Source of the DNA: a virus
Strand: one strand, 5' to 3'
Virus record (IMG/VR): IMGVR_UViG_3300007735_000739
Span: 1-44,381 of that record
Length of the DNA stretch: 44,381 nucleotides
Position numbers and translations under genes: made by a program. Shown here piece after piece: positions 17,931 to 26,700 of the stretch (position 1 is its first letter; each line of letters begins with the position of its first letter). The notes below the pieces were generated by a model. The model made no database searches and was not told the DNA's origin. It saw only the letters and a list, made by a program, of their open reading frames with translations.

Positions 17931-18752
17931 ATGGCAATAAATTTTGATGCAATTCGCAAACGTTTAGACAATCTTAGCGGCAACAACAAAAAGTCTTCTT
18001 CGTCATGGAAGCCGAAAGAAGGTGAAGAGTATACTGTACGCTTGCTTAGCTTCCCAAACAATGACGGTCAACCGTTCAAAGAACTTTGGTTTTATTACAA
18101 CATTGGTAACAATCCTGGCTTGCTTGCACCGTCGCAATTCCAGAAGCCTGATCCGATTCAAGAATTGATTAATTCACTTCGTGAAGAGGCAACTAAAGAA
18201 TCCTATGAATTAGCTAAAAAGCTATATCCAAAAATGAGATGCTATGCACCTGTAATTGTGCGCGGTGAAGAAGATAAAGGCGTTCAAATTTGGGCCTTCG
18301 GCAAGGGTGTGTATCAAGCACTTCTTGCTATCATGGTAGACGAAGATTACGGTGACATTACCGATCCAGAATCTGGTCGTGATATCAAAGTTCGATGCAC
18401 AAAACCCCCGGGCAAGAAATACTCTGAAACAGAAGTTATGCCTCGTGGAAAATCTGTTCCGTTGTCTGCAAATCCTGCAACTGCAAAACAATGGATTGGT
18501 TCTATTCCAGATGTTAACAAGATGTTTGAGATGAAATCGCCTGAAGAGCTTTCTAAAATCGTCAATGACTGGATTGCCGGCGGCGCCTCATCTGATTCTG
18601 AGGGTACAACTCGTGGCACTCAAGCAGTTGAAGAGACACTTGAAAAAGAAGTAGAGAAAGTAGAAGAAGAGTCCTCACAAAAGAAGACAACGTCGAAGCC
18701 CAAAAACTTCAAATCACTCGATGATGCATTCTCAGAACTTGTAAAAGAGTAA
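17931..18752 (+). CDS. Single-stranded DNA-binding protein (gp32-like)
   Basis: Start at ATG 17931 (MAINFDAIRKRLDNLSG), preceded by GGAAAA at 8-10 bases; an in-frame ATG four codons earlier is less well placed. The 273-aa protein has the gp32 layout. A short basic N-terminal cooperativity segment is followed by an OB-fold core opening with WKPKEGEEYTVRLLSFP. A linker and an acidic tail (EETLEKEVEKVEEESS) come next, and it ends in FKSLDDAFSELVKE, the type of C-terminal protein-protein interaction segment found in T4-like SSBs. The usual gp32 zinc knuckle is not evident, since only one Cys pair can be traced (CYAP...RCTK). It coats ssDNA and would recruit UvsX, helicase and polymerase. It has its own promoter and a strong terminator. 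Confidence 0.85.
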   Translation: MAINFDAIRKRLDNLSGNNKKSSSSWKPKEGEEYTVRLLSFPNNDGQPFKELWFYYNIGNNPGLLAPSQFQKPDPIQELINSLREEATKESYELAKKLYPKMRCYAPVIVRGEEDKGVQIWAFGKGVYQALLAIMVDEDYGDITDPESGRDIKVRCTKPPGKKYSETEVMPRGKSVPLSANPATAKQWIGSIPDVNKMFEMKSPEELSKIVNDWIAGGASSDSEGTTRGTQAVEETLEKEVEKVEEESSQKKTTSKPKNFKSLDDAFSELVKE

Positions 18753-18766
18753 AAACTAAATAAATC

Positions 18767-18805
18767 TGGCACAGATGTAAATTACTATATCTGTGCCATT
18801 TTTTT
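18767..18805 (+). terminator. Rho-independent terminator after gp32
   Basis: Perfect 10-bp stem TGGCACAGAT (18767-18776) with ATCTGTGCCA (18789-18798), 12-base loop, then seven T (18799-18805). It follows the gp32 stop by 14 bases and isolates gp32 transcription from the uvsX gene. Confidence 0.92.
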
Positions 18806-18848
18806 ACTCATCTTTTAAAGATACAAAAAACAATAAACAGGAATTACA

Positions 18849-19550
18849 ATGGCAAAAGTAAAAACACAAAAAGACCTCGACACAGCAGTAGACTTCACTG
18901 CAGAGTTAATAACATCACTTAACAAAGAAAATGGTGCAAGAATTGCATATAATCTTGCAGTTGATGATGCTCCCAATGCTGTCAAACGTTGGATTTCAAC
19001 AGGCTCATCACAGCTTGACTATATCATTGCTAATAGACGGAATGGCGGGCTACCCGAAGGCCGAATCGTTGAAATATTTGGACCCCCATCAATTGGTAAA
19101 TCGCACATTGCAACACAAATTGCAAAATCAACCCAACAAATGGGTGGAATCTGTGTGTATATCGATACAGAAAATGCAACATCAATTGAGAATCTTCACG
19201 CGCTGGGTGTAGACATTTCTAGACGCTTTGTATACGTCGATACTCATTGCACAGAAGAAGTTTTTGATGTAGCAGAAAAAACAATTCTCAAAGCAAAAGC
19301 AATGCAAAAAGATGTTCCTATCACAATCATCTGGGACTCCGTTGCAGCAACGTCACCAAAAGATGAATTAATGGGCGATTATGATAAATCAACAATCGGT
19401 CTGCAAGCAAGAGCAATTTCAAAAGGCATGAGAAAAATCACTGGCATCATCGGTGACCAAAACGTGCTGTTTGTATGTCTAAATCAGACAAGAACAAAAA
19501 TAGGATGTGTGGGTCCTGATACGCTTGTTTCTGTTCGTAGAACATCGTAA
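18849..19550 (+). CDS. uvsX: UvsX/RecA recombinase, N-terminal fragment plus short N-intein
   Basis: Residues 1-219 are the RecA-family ATPase core: Walker A GPPSIGKS at 78-85, Walker B TIIWDS at 159-164, and the L2-leading strand FVCLNQTRTKIG. The protein then stops being RecA and continues CVGPDTLVSVRRTS before a stop codon; this begins with the intein nucleophile Cys. The missing RecA sequence restarts, after TMYGD..., in the gene at 20417. Adding the two exteins (219 + 175 aa) gives 394 aa, matching T4 UvsX (391 aa), so only trans-splicing would restore a full recombinase. Role: homologous strand exchange in recombination-dependent replication. CAGGAA precedes the start. Confidence 0.9.
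   Translation: MAKVKTQKDLDTAVDFTAELITSLNKENGARIAYNLAVDDAPNAVKRWISTGSSQLDYIIANRRNGGLPEGRIVEIFGPPSIGKSHIATQIAKSTQQMGGICVYIDTENATSIENLHALGVDISRRFVYVDTHCTEEVFDVAEKTILKAKAMQKDVPITIIWDSVAATSPKDELMGDYDKSTIGLQARAISKGMRKITGIIGDQNVLFVCLNQTRTKIGCVGPDTLVSVRRTS
19506..19547 (+). other. N-half of an atypically split intein (14 aa) in UvsX
   Basis: Codes CVGPDTLVSVRRTS, equivalent to intein block A only (nucleophilic Cys1, hydrophobic beta strand). Conventional split inteins have N-halves near 100 aa; atypically split ones with 15-40 aa N-halves are known. The complementary C-half at 20417-20839 contains block B and the C-terminal blocks, which agrees with a break directly after block A. The insertion lies between KIG and TMYG of the RecA L2 DNA-binding region. 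Confidence 0.8.
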
Positions 19551-19551
19551 T

Positions 19552-19607
19552 ATTGTTTTAATCTACATTTACAAAGATATGATTGAATCGAGGTAGATTA
19601 AAACAAT
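19552..19607 (+). promoter_or_regulatory. Perfect 15-bp hairpin occluding the endonuclease start codon
   Basis: ATTGTTTTAATCTAC (19552-19566) pairs exactly with GTAGATTAAAACAAT (19593-19607), loop of 26 bases. The right arm contains the first two bases of the endonuclease ATG (19606-19608) and the region before it, so the folded RNA would hide the start. The left arm follows the UvsX N-fragment stop at once. Hairpins that hide homing-endonuclease starts are known in T4. No T-run follows, so it is not a standard terminator. Confidence 0.65.
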
Positions 19608-20439
19608 GCCACCAGGAATTTATCCGCGCAAAGGTCATTCAATAGAAACAAGGCAAAAAATTGCAGAAGGAAATACAGGAAAAGTATTTACAGCAGAACG
19701 TCGAAAAGCAATTTCGATTGCAAATAAGAAAAAAATCGATCATGATACTATTGAAAAAATTCGTTTACTTCTTGATAAAAAAGTTTGCAATATCAATGCA
19801 GTTCTTGAAGAAGTGAAAGTTAAAGACAGTAGAGCATTGCGCCGAGTATTAAATGAAGCAAATGTTTCTATGTGCAATAGCTTGAAATTCTTTAATACAA
19901 AAGTATCATACGATACAGGAAAAAAATTGCTTGCGTATTTAAAACTTGGTCTCCATCCAAACGAAATATGTAAAAGACTTGATATTAAAAGGAAATTATT
20001 TGCTTCGCTTTCGACAAAATTGCAAATTGCACATGACTTTAAATACGACTGGACACGTAAAAAACCTGGCTGCGATGGACAATCGCAGCCAGAAAAACAA
20101 ACATGTAAAATATTAGATGAAATCGGCGTTGCTTACACAAAAGAATATCATCTTGGCAATTTTTATTTTGATATTCATATAAACGATACAAGTCTGTTGA
20201 TCGAAGTACAGGGTGATTACTGGCATGCAAATCCATTGGTTTATCAAGATAGACAAAAGTTAAATAGCGTACAAAAAAGCAATCTCAGGCGAGACAATTA
20301 TAAAAGAATATTTGCAAAACAAAACGGATTTTATACATTGTATATTTGGGAAAATGATTTAAAGAACAATGCAGATATTGTTAAAGAAACACTTAAAACT
20401 TACACAAGGAGAGCATATGAAAAAGCAGAAAATTGCTGA
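19606..20439 (+). CDS. EDxHD (Vsr-like) homing endonuclease in the uvsX break
   Basis: 277-aa predicted DNA nuclease. Residues ~10-40 form a NUMOD3-type DNA-binding repeat (GHSIETRQKIAEGNTGKVFT). The C-terminal ~100 residues match the EDxHD family related to very-short-patch repair nucleases: Glu in PEKQTCKILDEIG, Asp in FYFDIHI, the EVQGDYWHAN strand with His, Asp in LRRDNYKR, and QNGFYTLYIWEND. This family was described in phage 'fractured' genes, where it lies between split-intein halves exactly as here. Probable role: cut an uninterrupted uvsX allele to spread the inserted segment. A hairpin covers its start, and its 3' end overlaps the UvsX C-fragment start by 23 bases. Confidence 0.85.
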   Translation: MPPGIYPRKGHSIETRQKIAEGNTGKVFTAERRKAISIANKKKIDHDTIEKIRLLLDKKVCNINAVLEEVKVKDSRALRRVLNEANVSMCNSLKFFNTKVSYDTGKKLLAYLKLGLHPNEICKRLDIKRKLFASLSTKLQIAHDFKYDWTRKKPGCDGQSQPEKQTCKILDEIGVAYTKEYHLGNFYFDIHINDTSLLIEVQGDYWHANPLVYQDRQKLNSVQKSNLRRDNYKRIFAKQNGFYTLYIWENDLKNNADIVKETLKTYTRRAYEKAENC

Positions 20440-20839
20440 GTTTTTTAGCGATGTAGGATTTGATTACAAAGAAATGGAAGTAAATAAATTCTATCCAATC
20501 AATGGATGGGAAATCTTAACACATTCTAAAAATGGAAATGTTTGGAAAAATGTAACGCATATTGTTAGAAAAGAATCTTGTGTTCCCGTCGTTGTTGAAA
20601 TTTGTAATTCTAAGATATGCGTTAGTCCAGAACATCGATTCTGGGTCAAAACAGCGAGCGCAGAATCATGGATCGAGGCGATAGACCTTGTTGAAGAAAA
20701 TGATGATATATACCTTTTTCATGAAACAGCTGGATGGGTTCCTGCAACATTCACAGCAGGCGATAAAGAAATTGATATACTAGATATGTCTGTTGAAGAT
20801 GCAGAAAGCTATTATAGCAATGGCGTGCTTTCACACAAT
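20417..20839 (+). other. C-half of the UvsX split intein, 141 aa
   Basis: Contains block B (NSKICVSPEHRFWVKT, with the usual block-B His in SPEH), no embedded nuclease, block F (KEIDILDMSVEDAESYY) and block G (SNGVLSHN) ending in the canonical His-Asn before Thr+1. With the 14-aa N-half the whole intein is 155 aa, a normal mini-intein size. Because block B is on this half, the break is near the extreme N-terminus. Confidence 0.85.
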
Positions 20840-21367
20840 ACAATGTATGGCGACCCAATGACAGTCCCAGGCGGGATGGCGATACCCTTCCACGCAACAA
20901 CAAGAATAAAATTAGGTGCAGGAGCTCCAATTTTAAATGCTGCAAAAGAAACAATTGGAATCAACGTCTCTGCAAAAACAGTAAAGAATAAAGTCGGCCC
21001 GCCATTTAGAACAGCACTTTTCCAAATTCATTTTGGCAAAGGAATCTTTGAACATGAAGAAATTTTTGATGTTCTTCGTGAAGCAGGACCGCGCATCATC
21101 GGTGATGTAGAAATTTCTCTAACAGGAATGGGAGCATGGAAAGAATTGTTAGTTGTTAAAGTAGAAACAGGTGAAATTCTTGTAAGCAAAAAATTCCACA
21201 AACCTGACTTTAAAGAAATTATGACAGATCCCCAATACGAAGCATACATTCAGGATATGATTGAGAATGTCATGGTAAGAACAGGTAATTCTGTTCCAAT
21301 GACAGAAGAAGAATCACAAAACACAATCAATGAAGCAGATTATGTCGAAGGCGACATAGAGGTGTAA
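20417..21367 (+). CDS. uvsX: UvsX/RecA recombinase, C-terminal fragment preceded by C-intein
   Basis: Start chosen at ATG 20417 because a strong AAGGAG lies 6-8 bases upstream; earlier in-frame ATGs lie inside the endonuclease gene. Residues 1-141 are the C-intein, ending GVLSHN; residues 142-316 resume UvsX at TMYGDPMTVPGGMAIPFHAT, the conserved RecA segment after the L2 loop, and continue to the acidic end. Splicing would join ...RTKIG to TMYGD.... The upstream overlap with the endonuclease frame suggests coupling of expression. Threonine would serve as the +1 nucleophile. Confidence 0.9.
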   Translation: MKKQKIAEFFSDVGFDYKEMEVNKFYPINGWEILTHSKNGNVWKNVTHIVRKESCVPVVVEICNSKICVSPEHRFWVKTASAESWIEAIDLVEENDDIYLFHETAGWVPATFTAGDKEIDILDMSVEDAESYYSNGVLSHNTMYGDPMTVPGGMAIPFHATTRIKLGAGAPILNAAKETIGINVSAKTVKNKVGPPFRTALFQIHFGKGIFEHEEIFDVLREAGPRIIGDVEISLTGMGAWKELLVVKVETGEILVSKKFHKPDFKEIMTDPQYEAYIQDMIENVMVRTGNSVPMTEEESQNTINEADYVEGDIEV

Positions 21368-21368
21368 A

Positions 21369-22328
21369 ATGTTAATGGTCGAAGGTACAATATTGTTAAT
21401 TGATGCATACAATCTGTACATTCGACATTTTGTTGCAAATCCTGCATTAAATAATAACGGCGCACATGTTGGCGGAATTGTTGGATTTTTTAATGAAATG
21501 AATTCTATTGTGCAAAGATTTAAGCCAAAAAAAGTTTATGTTATATGGGAAAGCGGTGGTTCTCAAAAAAGAAGAAATATCTATCCAGACTATAAATCTC
21601 ATAGGCGGCCTGAAAAATTAAATAGAGTATACGCAGATGATATATCGTCTACTGTAAATGATCATAATTCACAAATTCAAGAAATTATTTCCTTGCTGAA
21701 ATATCTTCCAGTTGAACAAATCTATGTTCCCGATTGTGAAGCTGATGATGTTATTGCATACATTTGCAAATACGAGCATCCAGAAAGTTTGCACGTTATT
21801 CTCTCATCAGACAAAGACTTCTATCAACTTATATCAGAAAAAATCGTAGTCTATTCACCAACATCAAAGAAAATAATTCAAGTCAATGACGTAGTAGAGC
21901 GTTTTGGTATACACCCAAATAATTTTGCGCTAGCAAAAGCAGTTTGCGGAGATCCGTCTGATAATATCCCAGGAATTCCTGGTGTGAAGTATAGGACACT
22001 ATCTAAAAGATTCCCGAGTTTAACAGAATCAAAATCTGCCATACTAGACGATTTCATTTTGGAATCTCAAGAAAAATCTACAAATTCAAAAATCAAAGCA
22101 TTTACAGAAATTTGCGATAATCAAGACACAATAAAAAGAAATTGGCGTCTTGTCTATCTTGATATGGGAATGTTGTCTGGTGATCAAATTAAAAAAATAC
22201 AAACAATGTGTGGTAATTCGAAGGTATCAAGAGATAAAATAGGTTTTATTCGCCATCTCCTACGATTAGGAATACAATCAATCAATTCTGATTTTATCTT
22301 TTACACATTCGGGCACATTGGAGCGTAG
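21369..22328 (+). CDS. RNase H / 5'-3' exonuclease (T4 rnh-like)
   Basis: FEN-1/5'-nuclease family, 319 aa. Metal-binding acidic residues are present in order: LIDAYNLYIRH (first Asp), PDCEADDVIAY, SSDKDFYQL, then a helix-hairpin-helix region AVCGDPSDNIPGIPGVKYRT. It removes RNA primers and 5' flaps during lagging-strand maturation. Two in-frame ATGs (21369 and 21375) follow GAGGTG of the uvsX end; either could be used. It overlaps the helicase start region. Confidence 0.88.
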   Translation: MLMVEGTILLIDAYNLYIRHFVANPALNNNGAHVGGIVGFFNEMNSIVQRFKPKKVYVIWESGGSQKRRNIYPDYKSHRRPEKLNRVYADDISSTVNDHNSQIQEIISLLKYLPVEQIYVPDCEADDVIAYICKYEHPESLHVILSSDKDFYQLISEKIVVYSPTSKKIIQVNDVVERFGIHPNNFALAKAVCGDPSDNIPGIPGVKYRTLSKRFPSLTESKSAILDDFILESQEKSTNSKIKAFTEICDNQDTIKRNWRLVYLDMGMLSGDQIKKIQTMCGNSKVSRDKIGFIRHLLRLGIQSINSDFIFYTFGHIGA

Positions 22329-22329
22329 T

Positions 22330-23703
22330 TTGTCTCAAAACACTGCATATTTTACACAATACGGCAAGCACTTTCAAGAAACAGTTTTTAGATGTCTTTT
22401 AACAGATCGTGCTTGGGCAGCACAAATGACAGAAGTGATGACACCCGAGTATTTTGACTTAAAATACTTGCAATATCTTTCAAAGTCATATTTCACATAT
22501 CATACAAAATATAAAGACTTTCCAACATTGAATCTTTTGATTACGATCATTCGAGACGATCTTAAAGAAGGCAAAGATACAGTTCTTCGTGATCAAATCG
22601 TTGACTATCTTCAACGGATTCGGTCAAATCCAGATATTGGTGACTTACAATATGTAAAAGATAAATCATTAGATTTTTGCAGAAAACAAGCAATGAAAGA
22701 AGCACTAGAGAAAGCAGTCGAATTAATTGCAACAGACAATATCGATTCAGTTATTGGATTAATGAAGAATGCACTTGCTGCAGGAACACCCGCATCTGTT
22801 GGTCATGACTTCTTTGAAGATACAGAAGCGAGATTCCACATTACACAAAGGCAAACATGCCCAACAGGAATGAAGCAAATTGATGCAAAAGACATTCTAA
22901 ATGGCGGACTTGGAAGAGGCGAACTCGGAGTCATCGTTGGCGCCACGGGTACGGGCAAATCACATTTTCTTGTAAAAATGGGGTCTGAAGCGCTTCGCGT
23001 AGGAAAAAATGTAGTTCATTATACATTTGAGCTATCAGAAACCGCCGTGGGAATTAGGTACGATTCTAATCTTTGCGACATTCCAAGCAATGAAGTCATT
23101 GATAGAAAAGATGAAGTTTTAAAATCTTATGAAAATGCCGAATATGGTAAGCTAATCATAAAAGAATATCCAACAGGCACTGCATCAGTGCAGACGTTAA
23201 GAAATCACTTAGAAAAGCTGTTGTTAAAATCATTTGTGCCAAGCGTGATTATCATTGATTACGCAGATATTATGCGTTCTTCACGTTCATTTGATTCGTT
23301 GCGACATGAGCTCAAATTAGTTTATGAAGAGCTAAGAAATCTTGCAATGGAAATGAATATTCCAATCTGGACTGCATCACAAGCAAACAGAGAAGCATCA
23401 AACGCAGATGTTGTAGGATTAGAAAACATGTCAGAAGCGTACGGTAAAGCCATGGTTGCAGATGTTGTTCTCTCACTTTCAAGAAAGCCAACAGAAAAAG
23501 CAACTGGTGAAGCACGCATCTTCGTAGCAAAAAATCGTGCAGGTAGAGATGGAATGTTGTTCAACATAAGAATAGATACATCTAAATCTAAATTCACACT
23601 TTTGGAAGATGATGAAATGACATTAGATGATGTAGTTAAATCAGATTCAACAAGTATGAAGAAGCTTTTACAAGATAAATGGAATCAAGTAAACGCTAAA
23701 TAA
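22330..23703 (+). CDS. Replicative DNA helicase (gp41/DnaB-like)
   Basis: Ring helicase that unwinds the fork 5'-3'. The N-terminal domain (residues 1-150, helical) is followed by a RecA-like motor: Walker A GATGTGKS near 204-211, Walker B VIIIDYADIM, ASQANREAS sensor motif, and VLSLSRKPTEK. Length ~457 aa is close to T4 gp41 (475 aa). I choose the TTG at 22330 as start because GGAG (22320-22323) lies 6 bases upstream; the earlier TTG at 22318 would add four residues and has no such site. In related phages this gene is itself a frequent host of split inteins, but this copy is intact. Confidence 0.88.
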   Translation: MSQNTAYFTQYGKHFQETVFRCLLTDRAWAAQMTEVMTPEYFDLKYLQYLSKSYFTYHTKYKDFPTLNLLITIIRDDLKEGKDTVLRDQIVDYLQRIRSNPDIGDLQYVKDKSLDFCRKQAMKEALEKAVELIATDNIDSVIGLMKNALAAGTPASVGHDFFEDTEARFHITQRQTCPTGMKQIDAKDILNGGLGRGELGVIVGATGTGKSHFLVKMGSEALRVGKNVVHYTFELSETAVGIRYDSNLCDIPSNEVIDRKDEVLKSYENAEYGKLIIKEYPTGTASVQTLRNHLEKLLLKSFVPSVIIIDYADIMRSSRSFDSLRHELKLVYEELRNLAMEMNIPIWTASQANREASNADVVGLENMSEAYGKAMVADVVLSLSRKPTEKATGEARIFVAKNRAGRDGMLFNIRIDTSKSKFTLLEDDEMTLDDVVKSDSTSMKKLLQDKWNQVNAK

Positions 23704-23726
23704 TTGAGTGACATAAAGGAGAAATA

Positions 23727-26700
23727 ATGTCGTCATTGTCTGTCAAAGAAATTGCCCTTCATGAATCTACTGAATATTTTGGTGGTGATGATTTAGCTGC
23801 AGACGTATTTATGAAATACGCCCTGCGTGATCAAAATGATAATTTATTAGAATCAACACCTGATGATATGCATCTTAGATTAGCAGAAGAATTTGCTAGA
23901 ATAGAACAAAAATATGTCAACCCAATGAGTAAAAATGAAATTTATTCATTGCTCAAAGGATTCAAAGATATTATCCCGCAAGGATCACCAATGTCAGGAG
24001 TTGGTAACGAATATCAACTACAATCATTATCGAATTGCTTCGTCATTGATTCACCTCATGATTCATATGGTGGAATTCTTTTTACAGATCAAGAACAAGT
24101 TCAAATTATGAAGCGCCGAGGCGGCGTTGGCTTTGATATTTCTACAATTCGTCCAAAAGGACAGCCAACAACAAATGCTGCTAAAACAACTGATGGAATA
24201 GGCATCTTTATGGATCGTTTTAGCAATTCAACAAGAGAAGTAGCACAAGGCGGCCGACGGGGCGCATTGCTCTTATCGATTGATTGTAAACATCCAGAAA
24301 TTGAAACGTTTATTGATATTAAAAGAAACTTAAAGAAAGTGACTGGCGCAAATATCTCAATAAAATGGTCTGATGAGTTTATGAACGCAGTTAAAAATGA
24401 TGAAGAGTTCACTCTTTGTTGGCCTGTAACATGCACTCCTACAACTGCTGAAATAACAAAAGTTGTTAGAGCTAAAGAAATTTGGTTAAAATACGTAGAT
24501 GCTGCATGGTCGTCTGCAGAGCCTGGCGCATTCTTCTGGGACAGAGTAAAGCAAAATACACCCGCAGATTTATACGCATCGTTTGGTTATGAATCAATTT
24601 CTTCCAATCCCTGCCTTGCAGGTGAGACAGAAGTTATGGTCGCAGATGGAAGAGGTTTTGTCAAAATAGAGGAGTTGGCAAATTCCGGCGCAGATGTTCC
24701 AGTGTATGCATATGATAATGAAACTGGTAAATTAGTCATTAGAAAAATGAGAAATCCACGAAAAACAGGCAATAACGTTCCTGTATACAAAGTTACAATT
24801 GAAAATGGGCATTCGTTTAAAGCAACAGGAAATCATACAATGATTTTACGAGATGATTCTCGAAAACAAGTAAAAGATTTATGCGCTGGAGATTCATTGT
24901 GGATAGCAAGCGCAGTTAATGCTCAATTCAACGAAGTGTTGCCTAATGTAAGAAATACAAAATCGCAAGATTATCGATGGATTAAGGATTGTAATTCAAA
25001 ATCATGGAAAGCTGACCATCGAATGATTTGGGAGCACCAAAACAATAAAAATCTTAACAAGAATGAAGTAATTCATCATGCAGATTTTGATGGTCTAAAT
25101 AATAACATTGACAACTTAGTATGTATGACTGCAGAGGAGCATAACAAATATCACGCAGCATTGATGAGAGGAAAAAACAATCCAATTTATAAAATTAAGT
25201 CGAATGCAAAAAGATTTGAAGAATATAGCAATGCAATGTCAAATGCAACATCTGGACTTTCAAATCCCTGTGCGTTTGACGTTGCAAATGATGTAATTCA
25301 TACGCATTTTAAAGAACTAACAAAACAAAAGAACAGAAGAATAAATCACAATGATTGGCAAGCATATGTCAAAGCTAATGAACTAGATTTCCCGTTGATG
25401 TTGAATAAATTTAGAACTTGTGGAAAAGAATTCCTGCAGTTCGCAATTGACATTGCAAACGAATTAAACATACGACACGACCTTGTTGATGTAGATTTAA
25501 GAACAGCAAAGCGTGCTATAGAAGCAGAATCTACGGGTTACAATTGGAGACTTGTAGATAAAAAGCTTTATATTGAGCGTACTTGCGAATGGTGTAACAA
25601 TACATTTGAATCTGCATATAACAAGCGAGAAATTGCATTTTGTTGTCTTAGTCACTCATTGCTCTATGCAAACAGAAAAGAAAACAAAAATCTTGCAAGA
25701 AAAATGACAATTTCAAAGATTCATAGTGACAAGGGAGAAAAAACAAGACACGAGCAAGTATCAGCGTTTACACATTTACGTTCATTGTTGATGAGGAATC
25801 CAACGAGAAAAGAATGGTCTGATTATTGCAAGAATGCAGGCATAAATGTGCGCATGTCTGGAACAAAGTACGGATTTAAATCATGGAATGACATAGCAGA
25901 AGCCGCATTGTATTATAATCACCGTGTTGTATCTGTTGAATTGATTGGAAATGAAGACGTGTATAATGGCACAGTCGATAATGACCACACATTCTGTTTT
26001 AGAGTTGGCACTGAAAAGCATGAAAAATTCAAAAATGATGTATCAATTATTCTTGCAAACGAACAATGCGGCGAGCTAGTTCTTTGCAGCTATGATTCTT
26101 GCAGACTAATGGTTGTGAACTTATTGTCATTCGTTAATAACGAATTCACATCGAATGCATCATTTGATATTTCTCGTTTTAATTCAGTTGTTATGAAAGC
26201 GCAGCGTCTTATGGATGATCTCGTTGACCTTGAAATTGAAGTTGTTGATAAAATCATACAAAAAGTAGAAAATGATCCAGAACCTGCACACGTCAAACAG
26301 ATTGAGCTAGATCTATGGAAAAAGATAAAAAATAAATGTGTGAACGGACGCCGAACAGGGCTTGGCATCACTGGTCTTGGCGATGCAATTGCTGCTCTTG
26401 GATTTAGATACGGCGATGACAATTCAATTGAGTTTACAAAAATAGCATATAAAGCACTTGCTGTTGCTGCGCATAGATCATCAATGATTTTAGCAGAAGA
26501 ACGTGGCGCATTTCCAATTTTTGATTATAATCTTGAAAGAGAACATGTGTATATGAATAAAATCATCTCAGCTTGTGATGAAAATTCTAGTGAAAGAAGC
26601 TTCGCGAGAATGTGGAAAGTTACGGGTCGAAGAAATATTGCATTAACAACAACAGCACCAGTGGGAAGTGTCAGTATTATGACACAAACAACGTCTGGTA

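Noticed and set aside
18753-18848. tRNA or small RNA gene in the gp32-uvsX gap
   Set aside because: Only the terminator hairpin is present; no cloverleaf or acceptor stem can be drawn. The same holds for the gaps at 17841, 27705 and 32687.
22318-22329. TTG at 22318 as helicase start
   Set aside because: TTG at 22330 has GGAG six bases upstream; 22318 has none.
24612-26066. Group I intron in nrdJ
   Set aside because: The insert is open in frame with nrdJ, starts with Cys, and carries intein splicing blocks, so it is an intein.
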